A model generated the notes under the pieces. That model saw only the letters and a list, made by a program, of their open reading frames with translations. It was not told the DNA's origin and did not search any database. Made by a program: the position numbers and the translations under genes. Shown here in pieces: positions 20,264 through 30,124 of a stretch of 64,000 bases of DNA (its first letter is position 1; each line of letters starts with the position of its first letter). Source of the DNA: Leguminivora glycinivorella (lineage: Eukaryota > Arthropoda > Insecta > Lepidoptera > Tortricidae); the NCBI RefSeq assembly GCF_023078275.1, contig NC_062983.1, positions 3,713,001-3,777,000 on the forward strand, in the 5' to 3' direction.

Positions 20264-20944
20264 TCGTCACTACTTTGAAAAACCCGGCCAAGAGCGTGTC
20301 GGGCCACGCTCAGTGTAGGGTTCCGTAGTTTTCCGTATTTTTCTCAAAAACGACTGAACCTATCAAGTACCAAAACAATTTTCCTAGAAAGTCTTTATGA
20401 AGTTCTACTTTTGTGATTTTTTTCATATTTTTTTTAAACATATGGTTCAAAAGTTAGAGGGGGGGACACACTTTTTTTTCCTTTAGGAGCGATTATTTCC
20501 GAAAATATTAATATTATCAAAAAATTATTATAGTAAACCCTTATTAATTTTTTAATACCTATCCAAAAATATATCACACGTTGGGGTTGGAATGAAAAAA
20601 AAAGTCAGCTCCCACTTTACATGTAGGGGGGGTACCCTAACAAAATATTTTTTTTCCACTTTTTATTTTACCACTTTATCGGCGTGATTGATATACATAT
20701 TGGTACCAAATTTCAGCTTTCTAGTGCTAACGGTCACTGAGATTATCCGCGGACGGACAGACGGACAGACAGACATGGCGAAACTATAAGGGACTATAGT
20801 TGACTACGGAACCCTAAAAATCTCGTATCTCACGTACCTCCTCAAAGTTAAAACGCAGTAAGTCTATATGCATTCCATACATACTTACTACAATTTTCTT
20901 TTGATTGACAGACGAATATACAAGTTTTTTGAAAGTAGTGACGA
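20264..20944. mobile_element. MITE TCGTCACTAC, copy 2, split by a 0.5-kb retroposon
   Basis: The left end TCGTCACTACTTTGAAAAA and the right part from TCTCGTATCTCACG to AGTAGTGACGA are the two parts of one MITE; TA flanks at 20,262-20,263 and 20,945-20,946. Everything between belongs to a separate inserted element. Confidence 0.85.
20283..20814 (+). mobile_element. Retroposon CCCGGCCAAGAGCG...GGAACCCTAAAAA
   Basis: Begins CCCGGCCAAGAGCGTGTCGG, contains AGTGTAGGGTTCCGTAGTTT, (GACGGACA)n, and ends GACTACGGAACCCTAAAAA. It lies within the MITE, with A5 on both sides as a likely target duplication. Non-coding; a widespread lepidopteran type by memory. Confidence 0.8.
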
Positions 20945-20995
20945 TATCTCACAATTAGACTTCTATGACACGAAAAAGGAATTCTAAACCTATTA

Positions 20996-21132
20996 TCATA
21001 TATTAAACTGAAATAGATATCATATACTAAAGAAAAAGCGATCAAGCCCTCTGGTGGCGAAGCCGGGAATCGAACCCGGGTCTCTAGCTATCACGGCTGA
21101 CGTGCTTAAACCACTACACCACCCCGACCGCC
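20996..21132 (-). mobile_element. tRNA-derived SINE, family S3, copy 1
   Basis: On the minus strand: GGCGGTCGGGGTGGTGTAGT head, CGGGTTCGATTCCCGG B box, GCCACCAGAGGGC, then a tail TTTTTCTTTAGTATATGATA. Same family as the inverted pair at 42,678-42,891. Confidence 0.8.
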
Positions 21133-21187
21133 GTCGAAATTTGCAGAGTATATGTCATCTCTGAAGGCTAGGCGCCTTTGACCAACT

Positions 21188-23572
21188 TTATACACTGGTC
21201 AAAAAGAGAAATAAAAAAACAAAGTGTGATGTAAACCTGCATTTTTGGTATGTTATTTGGGGTCCTTGGGGGAATGTAGGACTATATTTTGCAAGCAAAA
21301 AAATGGTGTGCTAACTTCGTAATTTAAAAAAAAAAGTAAAAAAATCAGACTTTTTTTGGTTTTTGACGTTTTATTAAAAAACTATGCATTTTTGGTCAAA
21401 AGTTGCTTTGTAATGTTGAAAGCGCATTAAATTCCAAACAGTTTGACATTTTTTTTATCAGTTTCCGTCACATATTTTTTGAGATATGAAGCGTCAAAAA
21501 AAGAGCATTTTTCCCCTTTCTATGAAAATATTCGTTTTGCTAATATTTTGAGACATATATCAGCAAAACAACTCAGGCTATTACATAAAGTGTAAAATAA
21601 AAATGTAGAAAATTTCAATAAGACCAAAAGGGTGCCAGTTATTTAAAAAAATAGGATTATATCATAAGTCTAGTATAACTGGGTCAGAAATAATCGGTGG
21701 ATGGTAATGGCCAAATGGGATAGTTTACGTATATTTAAAGGAGGCGTAGCGGAGAACGAATTATTATTATTTGGGGGCTGTTCAAGTATTACTCAGACAC
21801 ATATTTGCGTATATCAAATCAACATTTATTTAGTAAGTTAAGTTTACGGTCAGAAAGAGCTCAGGATCGCCGCTTGGCGGAACAAAATATTTACGAGTAG
21901 AAAACCCTCATTAATTGAATCAGATTGTTCCGAAATTGTTCTTGTACGGACTGGTTTTTAAAGCATATCACTGAGGGTCAATAACATCGATGCAATCTCA
22001 CGAGCGTTGTCGTGGACGTGGCTGAATCATAGTATTCTCCGTTTAACGAAATATCAGTACATAGTATGTGTTGTATTGCACGCGCAGGTCTCTCACCGCC
22101 GCGCAGGTGTAGTCGGACCATAACTCGACAGTATACACGCTTGTACAAAAAATGAGGAATAGCTGTCTTTTTAAGCTGTCACTACATTTGGCAAATCTTC
22201 TAGCCAACATGTTTGGCCTCACTGCGGTGGCTCGCCTCTGCCTTTCTATGTCCTCCTGGTCTTTTAAACTGGAGAACAAGATGTGGCCAAGATATTTGAC
22301 TTCGTGTACTCTCCGCAATTGAACTCCATCAAGCAAAAGAGGTGGTACATGTGTGGGCATATGTGCTGCCTCCATGAGCATAAATTCAGACTTGTCCGGA
22401 TTGTATCTCATGTTATGCTGGCTGGCGTATTCTCGCATTCTGCAACTTACGCATAGCTCCCACAGATGGTGCTAGTAAGACCATATCGTCTGCATATGCG
22501 ATGTGATTTATCATTTGCCCATTGATGGAGCAGCCAACCTCGGTACTGGTCAAAGCCTGCGACAGCCCATCCATGTACACGCTGAAGAGAGCCGGAGACA
22601 TACTGCCTCCTTGTCTCACGCCACACTAAACAGCCCGCTGGCTGTGGACAGAGTTGACTTCCATCTTACTACGTTCTTCTGCTGGGAATACCACTTCTCC
22701 AGTATCTTAATAATTGGCGTGGGCGCTTTCCGTTCCCGTAGTTTATTCCACAGCAATTGGTGGTCAAATACAACTCAAGTGGACTTTCTATCACTACAGG
22801 GGTTGTGCCATCAAGATGCAGAACCAGGAAAATGTAACTAATTCTGTTTTATTTTTCTAATTTACTAAACTTCAAAATTTTACTGTATTTTATTTCTTCA
22901 TTAGTAATAATCAAATCGATGCAAAGTTAGCTTAGACAATTTTTTCAGATAAACGGATATCAAAGAAAGTAAGATCGAATAGGTAGCACTTTCAACCTAA
23001 AATTTTTAGCGTAAACTATTTTACCTTAACCAATCTACCAGACTCTTGGCTTCTCTGTTTATAGATTTTTTTTTGTTTACCAAAGTAACTATTCGTCTTA
23101 CTGACCTTTATTTGCACTAAAACTAAAGCAAAATAAATTTTATACAATGTTATATTGCAATATATATCATATCATGAAGTATTTTGCAGATATTTGTCTA
23201 AAAATATTGGCAAAACGCTACATTTTATAAATGCGTCAAAAATTAACCTTTTTTGACGCTTCATATCTCGAAAACTATTTGACGGACATTGATAAAAAAG
23301 ATGTCAAACTGTTTGAAATTTAATGCGCTTTCAACATTACATAGCAACTTTTGGCCAAAAACGCATAGCTTTTTAATAAAAAAATAAAAACCAAAAAAAG
23401 TCCGATTTTTTTACTTTTTTTTTTAAATTACGAAGTTAGCACACTTGTTTTTTGCTTGCAAAATATAGTTTTACATTCCCCCAAGGACTCTAAATAACAT
23501 ATCAAAAATCCAGCTTTACATCACACTTTGTTTTTTTAGCCGATTTTCATGTAAGATTTGACCGGTGTATTA
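21188..23572. mobile_element. 2.4-kb foldback element with ~380-bp terminal inverted repeats
   Basis: The left arm (21,188-21,564) and right arm (23,187-23,572) are diverged reverse complements. Matching landmarks: ACACTGGTCAAA / TTTGACCGGTGT at the ends, AACAAAGTGTGATGTAAA, TTGGGGGAATGTA, TTTTGCAAGCAAAAA, TGCTAACTTCGTAATTT and GATATGAAGCGTCAAAAAA. The 1.6-kb middle holds a dead reverse transcriptase on the minus strand (22,043-22,790). No transposase was seen. Divergence makes it older than the 3,026 element. Confidence 0.75.
22043..22790 (-). pseudogene. Non-LTR reverse transcriptase fragment, frameshifted
   Basis: Read on the minus strand, pieces of a reverse transcriptase follow each other in three frames. 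First comes a segment like LLWNKLRERKAPTPIIKILEKWY (22,680-22,790). Next is RQGGSMSPALFSVYMDGL with the catalytic AYADDMVLLAP motif (22,413-22,619). Last is a thumb/connector region with DKSEFMLM and VKYLGHILF (22,043-22,438). At least two frameshifts break it, and the endonuclease and N-terminal parts are absent. It sits between the arms of the foldback element, probably as a LINE insertion. Clade not determined. Confidence 0.8.
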
Positions 23573-23649
23573 ACTCTATTATCATATTTTTTTTTTGAGA
23601 ATTAGCTAATACTTCTTTTAAGTCGACGACGACGAGTGACGCGAATTGT

Positions 23650-24250
23650 CAACTACCAGCATATCTCTGATCGGCTTGACTCCTTGGCGCTATGTGGCCT
23701 CGCTCTGCATTTTCTATAGCATGTATAACGGGGAGTGCTCCGAAGAATTGTTCGGATTAATCCCTACCGCTTCTTTCCGCAATCGCCCTACGCGACAACA
23801 TTTCCATCACCATCAGTTAGATGGCAGGCAGTCCTCAACTGTGCGTTTCTCCATAAACTTCCTGCCTCGCACAGCTACTCGTAAACTGTGGAATGAATTG
23901 TCGCCAGCGGTATTTCCGGACGGATACAACAATCTTAAAGGCCGGCAACGCACCTCCAACACTTCTGGTGTTTCGGGTCTCCATGGGCGGCAGTGATTGC
24001 TTCAGACGAGATCCTGACAGCCTTGAGAAGGCGTTGATCGTCGGACCAGTGGAGGGCCATCGTAAAATCGTCACGCGCGTTGGGCTCCAGGGATCCTTTA
24101 GGAAGGCAAAAGATCGGCCTGAGTGGAGAGCACTGCAACGTACAGCGACTTATGGTGGTCACGACCCTCAGTCAAGAGGTTTCGACGAAGAAGAAGTGAT
24201 CGCTTACCATCAGGCGACCTGTCTGCTCGTTTGCCTCCTATCCCATAAAA
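23650..24250 (+). pseudogene. LINE C-terminal end, interrupted by another LINE fragment
   Basis: VASLCIFYSMYNGECSEELF, STVRFSINFLPRTATRKLWN and LKGRQRTSNTSGVSGLHGRQ-stop are the C-terminal region after the reverse transcriptase in a common lepidopteran LINE. The 3' UTR GTGAT(T/C)GCTTACCATCAGGC..TGTCTGCTCGTTTGCC and its final A-run (24,247-24,254) are displaced by an insertion at 24,003-24,195. Everything upstream of the C-terminus is missing. Confidence 0.8.
24003..24195 (+). mobile_element. 5'-truncated LINE fragment with 10-bp target duplication
   Basis: Flanked by GTGATTGCTT (23,993-24,002) and GTGATCGCTT (24,196-24,205), a 9/10 match. It encodes a C-terminal piece (AKDRPEWRALQRTATYGGHD) and ends in (GAA)n. 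Same subfamily as the fragment that cuts the mariner at 7,391-7,494. Confidence 0.8.
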
Positions 24251-24255
24251 AAAAG

Positions 24256-24540
24256 TCTTGCCATCATGTACATATTGGATGCCTACGCTACAATCGGATT
24301 TGTTCATATTTTTCTTGCTCCTTTCTGTCAGAACGCCGCATGTCCAAGATGGACGTAATAGTTCCACAATCAGAAATGAGATCTGTACGTCAGATCCACC
24401 CTGGCGTTCGCCCGATGACCTCCAGACTCCAAGATGGTCCCAATTGCCTGCGGGCGCATCCCAGACTATCTACTCTAGACTCTTAAATAAAATCACGTCT
24501 ATATTTTCAAAACGGGTAGACAGAGCACATGAAACTTCTC
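24256..24540. other. Unassigned, probably retroposon remnants
   Basis: A short GC-richer block (24,300-24,480) has open frames without recognised motifs; 24,490-24,545 resembles the 3' end of family S4 (minus strand: CATGTGCTCTGTCTACCC). Confidence 0.4.
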
Positions 24541-24559
24541 ACGTTTACACACACTACAT

Positions 24560-25055
24560 CCACATCTCGGACACTGGCGATCAAATATATAAAATATAAT
24601 AATAAATAAATAAATATTATAGGACATTCTTACACAGATTGACTGAGGCCCACGGTAAGCTCAAGAAGGCTTGTGCTGTGGGTACTCAGACAACGATATA
24701 TATAATATATAAATACTTATATACATAGACAACATCCATGACTCAGGAACAAATATCTGTGCTCATCACACTAATAAATGCCCTTACCGGGATTCGAACC
24801 CGGGACCGCGGCGCAGCAGGCAGGGTCACTACCGACTGCGCCAGACCGGTCGTCATACACGTCATACATATGAAAGAGGCGCGTTCCTAACACACATTCT
24901 AAGCTCGTGTAGGTGAACGCGTACCATGCTTGGATGAGTGCGACATGACAGGTCGACTGTTCGCGTTTTTGACAGGCGGTAACTGTGAGGTTACCTGCGG
25001 GGAGCAGGAGTGGCCATACTGTGCGATAGTACTCTTTATTATAATGTGCTATTTA
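24560..25055. mobile_element. Dispersed element split by SINE S1 (paralogue at 33,250-33,470)
   Basis: ATCTCGGACACTGGCGATCA (24,562-24,581) and GAAAGAGGCGCGTTCC..ACACATTCTAAGCTCGTGTA..GGAGTGGCCATACTGT (24,870-25,025) are contiguous, on the opposite strand, at 33,250-33,470. Here a SINE is inserted between them at an AT-rich point. Confidence 0.75.
24600..24855 (-). mobile_element. tRNA-derived SINE, family S1 (subfamily a), full length
   Basis: On the minus strand: TGACGACCGGTCTGGCGCAG head (A box), CCCGGGTTCGAATCCCGG (B box), GAGCACAGATATTTGTTCCT, GTACCCACAGCACAAGCC, GGGCCTCAGTCAATCTGTGT and an (ATTT)n tail. One of the best-preserved copies. Confidence 0.88.
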
Positions 25056-25065
25056 CAACTAAAGA

Positions 25066-25255
25066 GTTGAAAGAAAACGAAATTGTGATTTTAAATGTGA
25101 CAGGTGTCTAGCCTATCACCCACACCGCGCAGTGACAGGTTGCTAGCCTTTCGCCTACGCCACAATTTAACCCATATCCCGAAGTCGACTTCTACGACAC
25201 CCAAAGGAAGAAAGGGCACCCCACATTCTATGTGAAGTTCGAAACCCGTTACCAC
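25066..25255 (-). mobile_element. SINE/retroposon family S4, copy 3 (5' part)
   Basis: GGTTGCTAGCC, CGCCTACGCCACAATTTAAC, CATATCCCGAAGTCG, CCCAAAGGAAGAAAGGG: reverse complement of the family, lacking its 3' end. Confidence 0.7.
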
Positions 25256-26440
25256 ATTAATAATATATCATACCTACCTACTATTGTGATTCTAATTTGT
25301 ATTTTACTTGTATTTATAAATTAACCTCCTTTAAAGTTCGTTTGTCTCTTTCCGTCGTATTGGTGTGATAGAAAGGGACAAAAGAACTTTTACTCTTGAT
25401 AACTTTAGTATACGTTTATGAATAAGGGGTAAAGGTTTATAAAACGATGATGACTAGTTACCAAATAACCTTCAATCTAATACAATTATAACAATAAGCC
25501 CTGACAAGTTGCCCATCACGCATGCAGCATTTCCGGGCTGTTTCTCGATGGCAGGCTTTTGCAAGCGAGAATTCCCCGTTGCTTCCCTAAGCCACTTGTC
25601 AGTTTTCTAATCAAAAAAAAAAATCAAAAACATTTATTCAGTAAGTAGGCCACAGGGGCACTTTTACAAGTCAACATTACAATAAATAATACGGATTCAA
25701 CAAAATTTCAAAGCTACTTTCAATTAAAAATTAAACATGGCGAAAAAAAAAACTAATACAAAAAATAAGAACAACTAAAATAACTTTAGACTTGTAAAAG
25801 ACTCTAGATATCACAACTAAAGATAATAAATATACTTAATCTATTTTTTTTTCTTAGAGATGTATATGGTCTCCAAGAGTCAGAAAGAAAATAAACAAAC
25901 AGAACAAAGACACAATAACAGTGTAAAGCAAAGACATATTATATAACTCCGTATAGACAGATAAAGTCTAAGAAAAAAACGTACCTCGGTACCATACAGA
26001 AAAAGGTAAGGTAACTTAGATGGCATTACACCTTTGGGGTACGCTCAGCTAGATGGCGCTAATATTAATATTTGACATTTTAAAACATATCAAGCTAAGA
26101 ATATGGACCAAATTGTCAAAACTGAGGTTCAAAAGTTTCAAGCCTGTGTCAAGAGATGGCAGTCTACGCACTGTGATTACACATTTTACTTCGACAGTAA
26201 CTCTATAATACTTGATCCTCTTTAGAAATGTATATGGTCTCCAAGAGTCAGAAAGAAAATAAACAAACAAGGACCGCACAAAGACATAATAACAGTGTAA
26301 AGTGATCTGTGTAAACTATTATCCCATAGCTCCCAGCAGGATCAGACAGATGATTGTGTTATGTTAAAACTTCATGTCAAAGCTATTACGTTGGACGGTT
26401 TATTATTTGTCTATATTCCTAGGGCAAAGTCACAATCACT
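25256..26440. other. No gene seen; one direct repeat
   Basis: AT-rich. ATGTATATGGTCTCCAAGAG plus ~60 following bases occur at 25,860 and again at 26,227, about 367 bases apart. 25,610-25,700 (CATTTATTCAGTAAGTAGGC) looks like a retroposon tail. No convincing frame. Confidence 0.5.
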
Positions 26441-26582
26441 TCGTGTAAGGGCTGAGTGCACACTTAGATTGGGCGTGCAGCGTAGTGGGGTATGCGGCGT
26501 GCATGTGAAACAGTTGAAGCTCATATAAGTGTCCTGAGTCGACGCTACTAGCCCGCCCCGCCGAACCGAACCCTCCGAGTTA

Positions 26583-26978
26583 CGGCTCAGCCACGACATT
26601 GGTCTAAGCGCGACAGCGGTGAGCGGCGGCCACATATTGGAGCGAGACACAGCGATGGGACTTTTCAATCGCACGTATGGCTGCCGCTCACCGCTGCCGC
26701 ACTGAGAAAAATTTCCATTGTGAATTTAACAAGTTCGACTTGTTGCGGTTTATCCGTTTGAATCAGCCAAACGTATGTTTAAAACAATATGTGTCAGGTT
26801 GTTTTTATAAAATCGACTTGTTGATTCAAATATATTGCCGATTCAAATGACAAGTAGCTTGTTGTTTGAACCAAAGAGCACGTAGGCGCTATTTTAACCA
26901 AAAAACTTGTTGAACGAACATGAAAACTGGTTGTATTTTCTCTCAGTGCGCGCTTAGACCAATGTCGTGGCCAGTGAC
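26583..26978. mobile_element. Tourist-like MITE, copy 3, carrying a nested MITE
   Basis: The left end CGGCTCAGCCACGACATTGG and the right arm GCGCTTAGACCAATGTCGTGG are present, with TTA at 26,580-26,582 and 26,979-26,981. The last ~8 bases of the right end differ from the family. A 249-bp element is inserted at 26,700. Confidence 0.85.
26700..26948. mobile_element. Nested MITE with CACTGAGA ends (CACTA/EnSpm-like)
   Basis: Starts CACTGAGA and ends TCTCAGTG, perfect 8-bp inverted ends extending imperfectly (CACTGAGA-AAAAT / ATTTTC-TCTCAGTG). Removing it with a 2-bp CG (or 3-bp CGC) duplication restores the uninterrupted arm seen in copy 1 at ~2,990. CACTG ends with 2-3 bp duplications fit the CACTA (EnSpm) group; assignment by ends only. 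Confidence 0.75.
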
Positions 26979-26985
26979 TTAAACA

Positions 26986-27115
26986 CGGCTCAGCCACGAC
27001 ATTGGTCTAAGCGCGACAGCGGTGAGCGGCGGCCACACATTGGAGCGAGACACAGCGATGGGACTTTTCATTCACGTATGGCTGTCGCGCTTAGACCAAT
27101 GTCGTGGCTGGGCCG
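26986..27115. mobile_element. Tourist-like MITE, copy 4
   Basis: CGGCTCAGCCACGACATTGG to GTCGTGGCTGGGCCG, 7 bases from copy 3, with a short deletion in the right arm (GGCTG-TCGCGCTTAG). No clear TTA duplication. Confidence 0.8.
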
Positions 27116-27117
27116 TA

Positions 27118-27350
27118 CACTTCGTAAGCGTTTCGTAGCTAGCTCTCCTTATCCCTCTTCTATAGTAGCGTGACAGAGTCAGACAACGTAGCGTCAACAA
27201 TTGTCACTTCGCCTAGGCCGGTTGGGCCCGTAAATGCTTCAGTGTGCGTAGCCGAACGTAGCTATCTATCTCTATCGCTCTTGCGTATTGGCGCGACAGA
27301 GCTAGACTACCTTTCTGCGGCGTTGGGTTCTACAGTGGCTTAGGATACAG
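27118..27350. mobile_element. Fragments of the GTAGCCGAATGG MITE group
   Basis: GTAAGCGTTTCGTAGCTAGC, GTAGCGTGACAGAG and a second part with CTCTTGCGTATTGGCGCGAC match the 1,127 and 29,220-29,545 copies. Confidence 0.6.
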
Positions 27351-27379
27351 ATTGGTAGACTGTACGTGTACAAGTACAT

Positions 27380-27875
27380 TATCCATACTAATATTATAAA
27401 TGGTAAAGTGTCTGTTTGTTTGTCCGTCTTTCACGGCAAAACGGAGTGACTAATTGACGTGATTTTTTTAAGCGGAGATAGTAGAAGGGATGGAGAGTGA
27501 AATACAAATACAAATAATTTATTAAATAAAATAAATAAATAAATATTATAGGACATTCTTACACTGATTGACTGAGGCCCACGGTAAGCTCAAGAAGGCT
27601 TGTGTTGTGGGTACTCAGACAACGATATATATACTATATAAATACTTATATACATAGAAAACATCCATGACTCAGGAACAAATATCTGTGCTCATCACAC
27701 AAATAAATGCCCTTACCGGGATTCGAACCCGTTCGTTAATAAAAACACTATAGAGAGACATAGGTTATTTTTTGTCTCTAACCCACCACTTCCCTAAAAG
27801 GGGGGGTGGAAATTTGTATGGAGCATTCCGTAATTTTTAAATTTAACGTGAGCGAAGCCGCGGGGTAAGCTATTA
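27380..27875 (-). mobile_element. Retroposon tail family S6, split by SINE S1
   Basis: On the minus strand this runs from CCGCGGCTTCGCTCACG through ATTTCCACCCCCCCTTTTAG and (after the SINE) TCCCTTCTACTATCTCCGCT to TTATAATATTAGTATGGAT. Copies without the SINE lie at 29,880 and 33,855. The form is that of a lepidopteran non-LTR 3' end. Confidence 0.75.
27520..27731 (-). mobile_element. SINE S1 (subfamily a), head truncated
   Basis: Tail (AAAT)n, CACGGTAAGCTCAAGAAGGC and GCCCTTACCGGGATTCGAAC are present, but the copy stops inside the B box, so it is 5'-truncated by ~60 bp. Confidence 0.85.
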
Positions 27876-27947
27876 GTGTACTATAAAACACTCGTGTATT
27901 GTAATGCACTATTTCGAAACACTTAGCGAGTTCGATAAATATAGTAA

Positions 27948-28181
27948 AGCTAGGAACATACTACGCGGACGTCCGTCGTCGATCGACCGCGGACGGGGAT
28001 TTGAACAATAATTAATATACACCTAACCGTGCAAACTATCGGTCGACGGTCGTGGACGTGGCCTTGAGCGCATGGACGTCCGATCGAAATCTGGCTCGCT
28101 GGATGTTTTGGTCCGTGCACACTGATCGGTCGGCGATCGCGGTCGATTTACGACGGACGTCCGCGTATTATGTTATTAGCT
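27948..28181. mobile_element. Palindromic MITE, GCTAGGAACATACTACGCGG ends
   Basis: AGCTAGGAACATACTACGCGGACGTCCGTC pairs with GACGGACGTCCGCGTATTATGTTATTAGCTT (shown in part), with CGATCGACCGCG / CGCGGTCGAT inside. Unusually rich in CG. Confidence 0.75.
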
Positions 28182-28360
28182 TAAAGCTATTACTTTGGAC
28201 GGATTATTAGACTATTATTCCAGGTTCGCAAAGGTTTTAGGTATAACCTTTCAGGTTTAAGAGGTGTAGTGTTATCGAGTTCCGCAAGTTAATGGCGTTG
28301 TTGGATACAACAGGGTCCTGTAGCTATACCAAGAGTTGAACACAGAAAATTATGGCCAGA

Positions 28361-28459
28361 CCCCTTAGCACAACTTGCCTTGTCGCGCGCGAGTCCATAC
28401 TTGAAGTCGCGCTTGATGTATGTACTCGCGCGCGAGATGGCAAGTTGTGCTAAAGGGGC
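28361..28459. mobile_element. 99-bp palindromic MITE, CCCCTTAGCACAACTTGCC ends
   Basis: Left CCCCTTAGCACAACTTGCC, right GGCAAGTTGTGCTAAAGGGG, with a CGCGCGCGAGT / ACTCGCGCGCG inner pair. Confidence 0.8.
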
Positions 28460-28970
28460 ATATTTACGTCGTTATCGCGGGTACAAAAATGGTTTGACAG
28501 TACAGAAAGACTATGAAAAACAAGCAAAAACTTATTTTGAGGAACATTTATGCCTACTCGTATAAGTTTAAAATTTATCAACATAAGATATTTCTAATTT
28601 CTACTCTATACTTGATTTGAGTATCAAATAATGTTACACCGTTTATGTATTGCAGTCATATTCTACAAACAATAAATGTAATTTTACGGCGCTTACTTTT
28701 CCAAATAACGTAATAAAAAAACGTTATTTTTTCTGACCAATATGATTTAAATGTTACTTCCACACATGATTTAAATATAAAACAAAAAAGATAAAAAATA
28801 TAAATGCAAATTTTAGTATTGTTGATTCAAGGCTAATATTTTTATCATAAATATTTGCTCATATTTATGATAAAAATACCAGCTTTTTGGAATAGTGAAA
28901 ATAAATATCATTTGTATACCTACGGTGAATTTACCGCCATGTACATTCTAAAGGGTCCTACTGACTATCA
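28460..28970. other. No gene seen
   Basis: AT-rich; no repeat match noticed apart from an AAATATTTGCTCATATTTAT inverted pair near 28,850-28,875. Confidence 0.4.
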
Positions 28971-29216
28971 GGGGCCCATTTCTCGAGGCTACAAGTTACA
29001 ATTTACAAGTGGTTGTCAATGTCTAATATGACAAGTTGGAAAGAGACTTCCGCTTGTAACTTGCAACTTTCAGCTTTAAGAAATGGGCCCTAGGGGCCCG
29101 TTTCTCGAAAGGTACAAGCCTTGTTTTACAAGTGCGCGAACTATCAAATCGTATGGGTTGTCATGGAAACACACTTGTAATACAAGGCTTGGAATGGTAC
29201 AAGCCACAAACGGGCC
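28971..29216. mobile_element. Two adjacent MITEs, GGGCCC(G/A)TTTCTCGA family
   Basis: 28,971-29,092 and 29,093-29,216 are head-to-tail copies: GGGGCCCATTTCTCGAGGCT to AAGAAATGGGCCCTA, then GGGGCCCGTTTCTCGAAAGG to ACAAACGGGCCAC. A third, better copy is at 44,747-44,867. Confidence 0.8.
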
Positions 29217-29219
29217 ACA

Positions 29220-29545
29220 GGTCACAATCGCTTAAGTTTGTAAGCGTATCGTAGCTAGCTTTCCCTATCGCTCTTCTGTAGTGGCGCGACAGAGCCAGAC
29301 TGCGTTTAATCGCCACGTAGCGTCAACGATTGCCACTTTGGATAGGCCGGCAGTTCGGCATTGGTACCGGCGAACTGACAGTCAGTTAGCCCCTTAACAG
29401 GCCTCGTAGCCGAATGGACTTTCTGCGACGCAAAACGCCACCGAAACGCCGCAAAAATGTAGTCTGGCTCTGTCGCGCCAATACGCAAGAGCTACGAAAG
29501 AGATATTATCGTCAGCGTTTCGTGAGCGTTTGTGCATACGGCTAC
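29220..29545. mobile_element. MITE group GTAGCCGAATGG, two part-copies
   Basis: 29,220-29,375 has GTAAGCGTATCGTAGCTAGC and GTAGTGGCGCGACAGAGCCA; 29,400-29,545 has CGTAGCCGAATGGACTTTCT, GGCTCTGTCGCGCCAATACG and CATACGGCTACGC, very like the 1,127 copy. Confidence 0.7.
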
Positions 29546-29877
29546 GCACACAGGGGTACATACATTACATACATAAAATCACGCCTGTTTTCCAGAGCGG
29601 TAGGCAGATATCAAGAATTTCCATTTACATACTCTACATTTACTACATTTACTACAAGAGTATCATTATTTTTTTAGAAGTGTATTAAATAATATGGTTT
29701 TGGTCTGATGTTTTGTCATTAATAACAGTTCTATTTAGAGAATCTAAATTTGTACGTCGGTCCCGCTACAAAAAATACAAAATTAAAGGTACTCGTTACA
29801 ATAGGTTAGGCAACCAAAATTCTTACAGATAAATATTTACAGCCACAGGTAAAATAATATATTAGATTTATAATTAA

Positions 29878-30057
29878 ACTAGCTTTTGCCCGCGGCTTTG
29901 CTTGCTTAGAAAGAGATAAAAAGTAGCCTATGTCACTCTCTATCCCTTCAACTATCTCCACTTAAAAAAATCACGTTGATTCGTCGCTCCGTTTTGCCGT
30001 GAAAGACGGACATACAAACAGACACACACACTTTCCCATTTATAAAATTAGTATGGA
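29878..30057 (+). mobile_element. Retroposon tail family S6
   Basis: ACTAGCTTTTGCCCGCGGCT, AAAAAGTAGCCTATGTCACT, TCGTCGCTCCGTTTTGCCGT, and the end ATTTATAAAATTAGTATGGA. Confidence 0.75.
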
Positions 30058-30124
30058 TATTGTGGATTATGGATTAATTAATAAAAATTCCTCATGTGTA
30101 AACGGGTGCTTAGCTAGACCGTTT

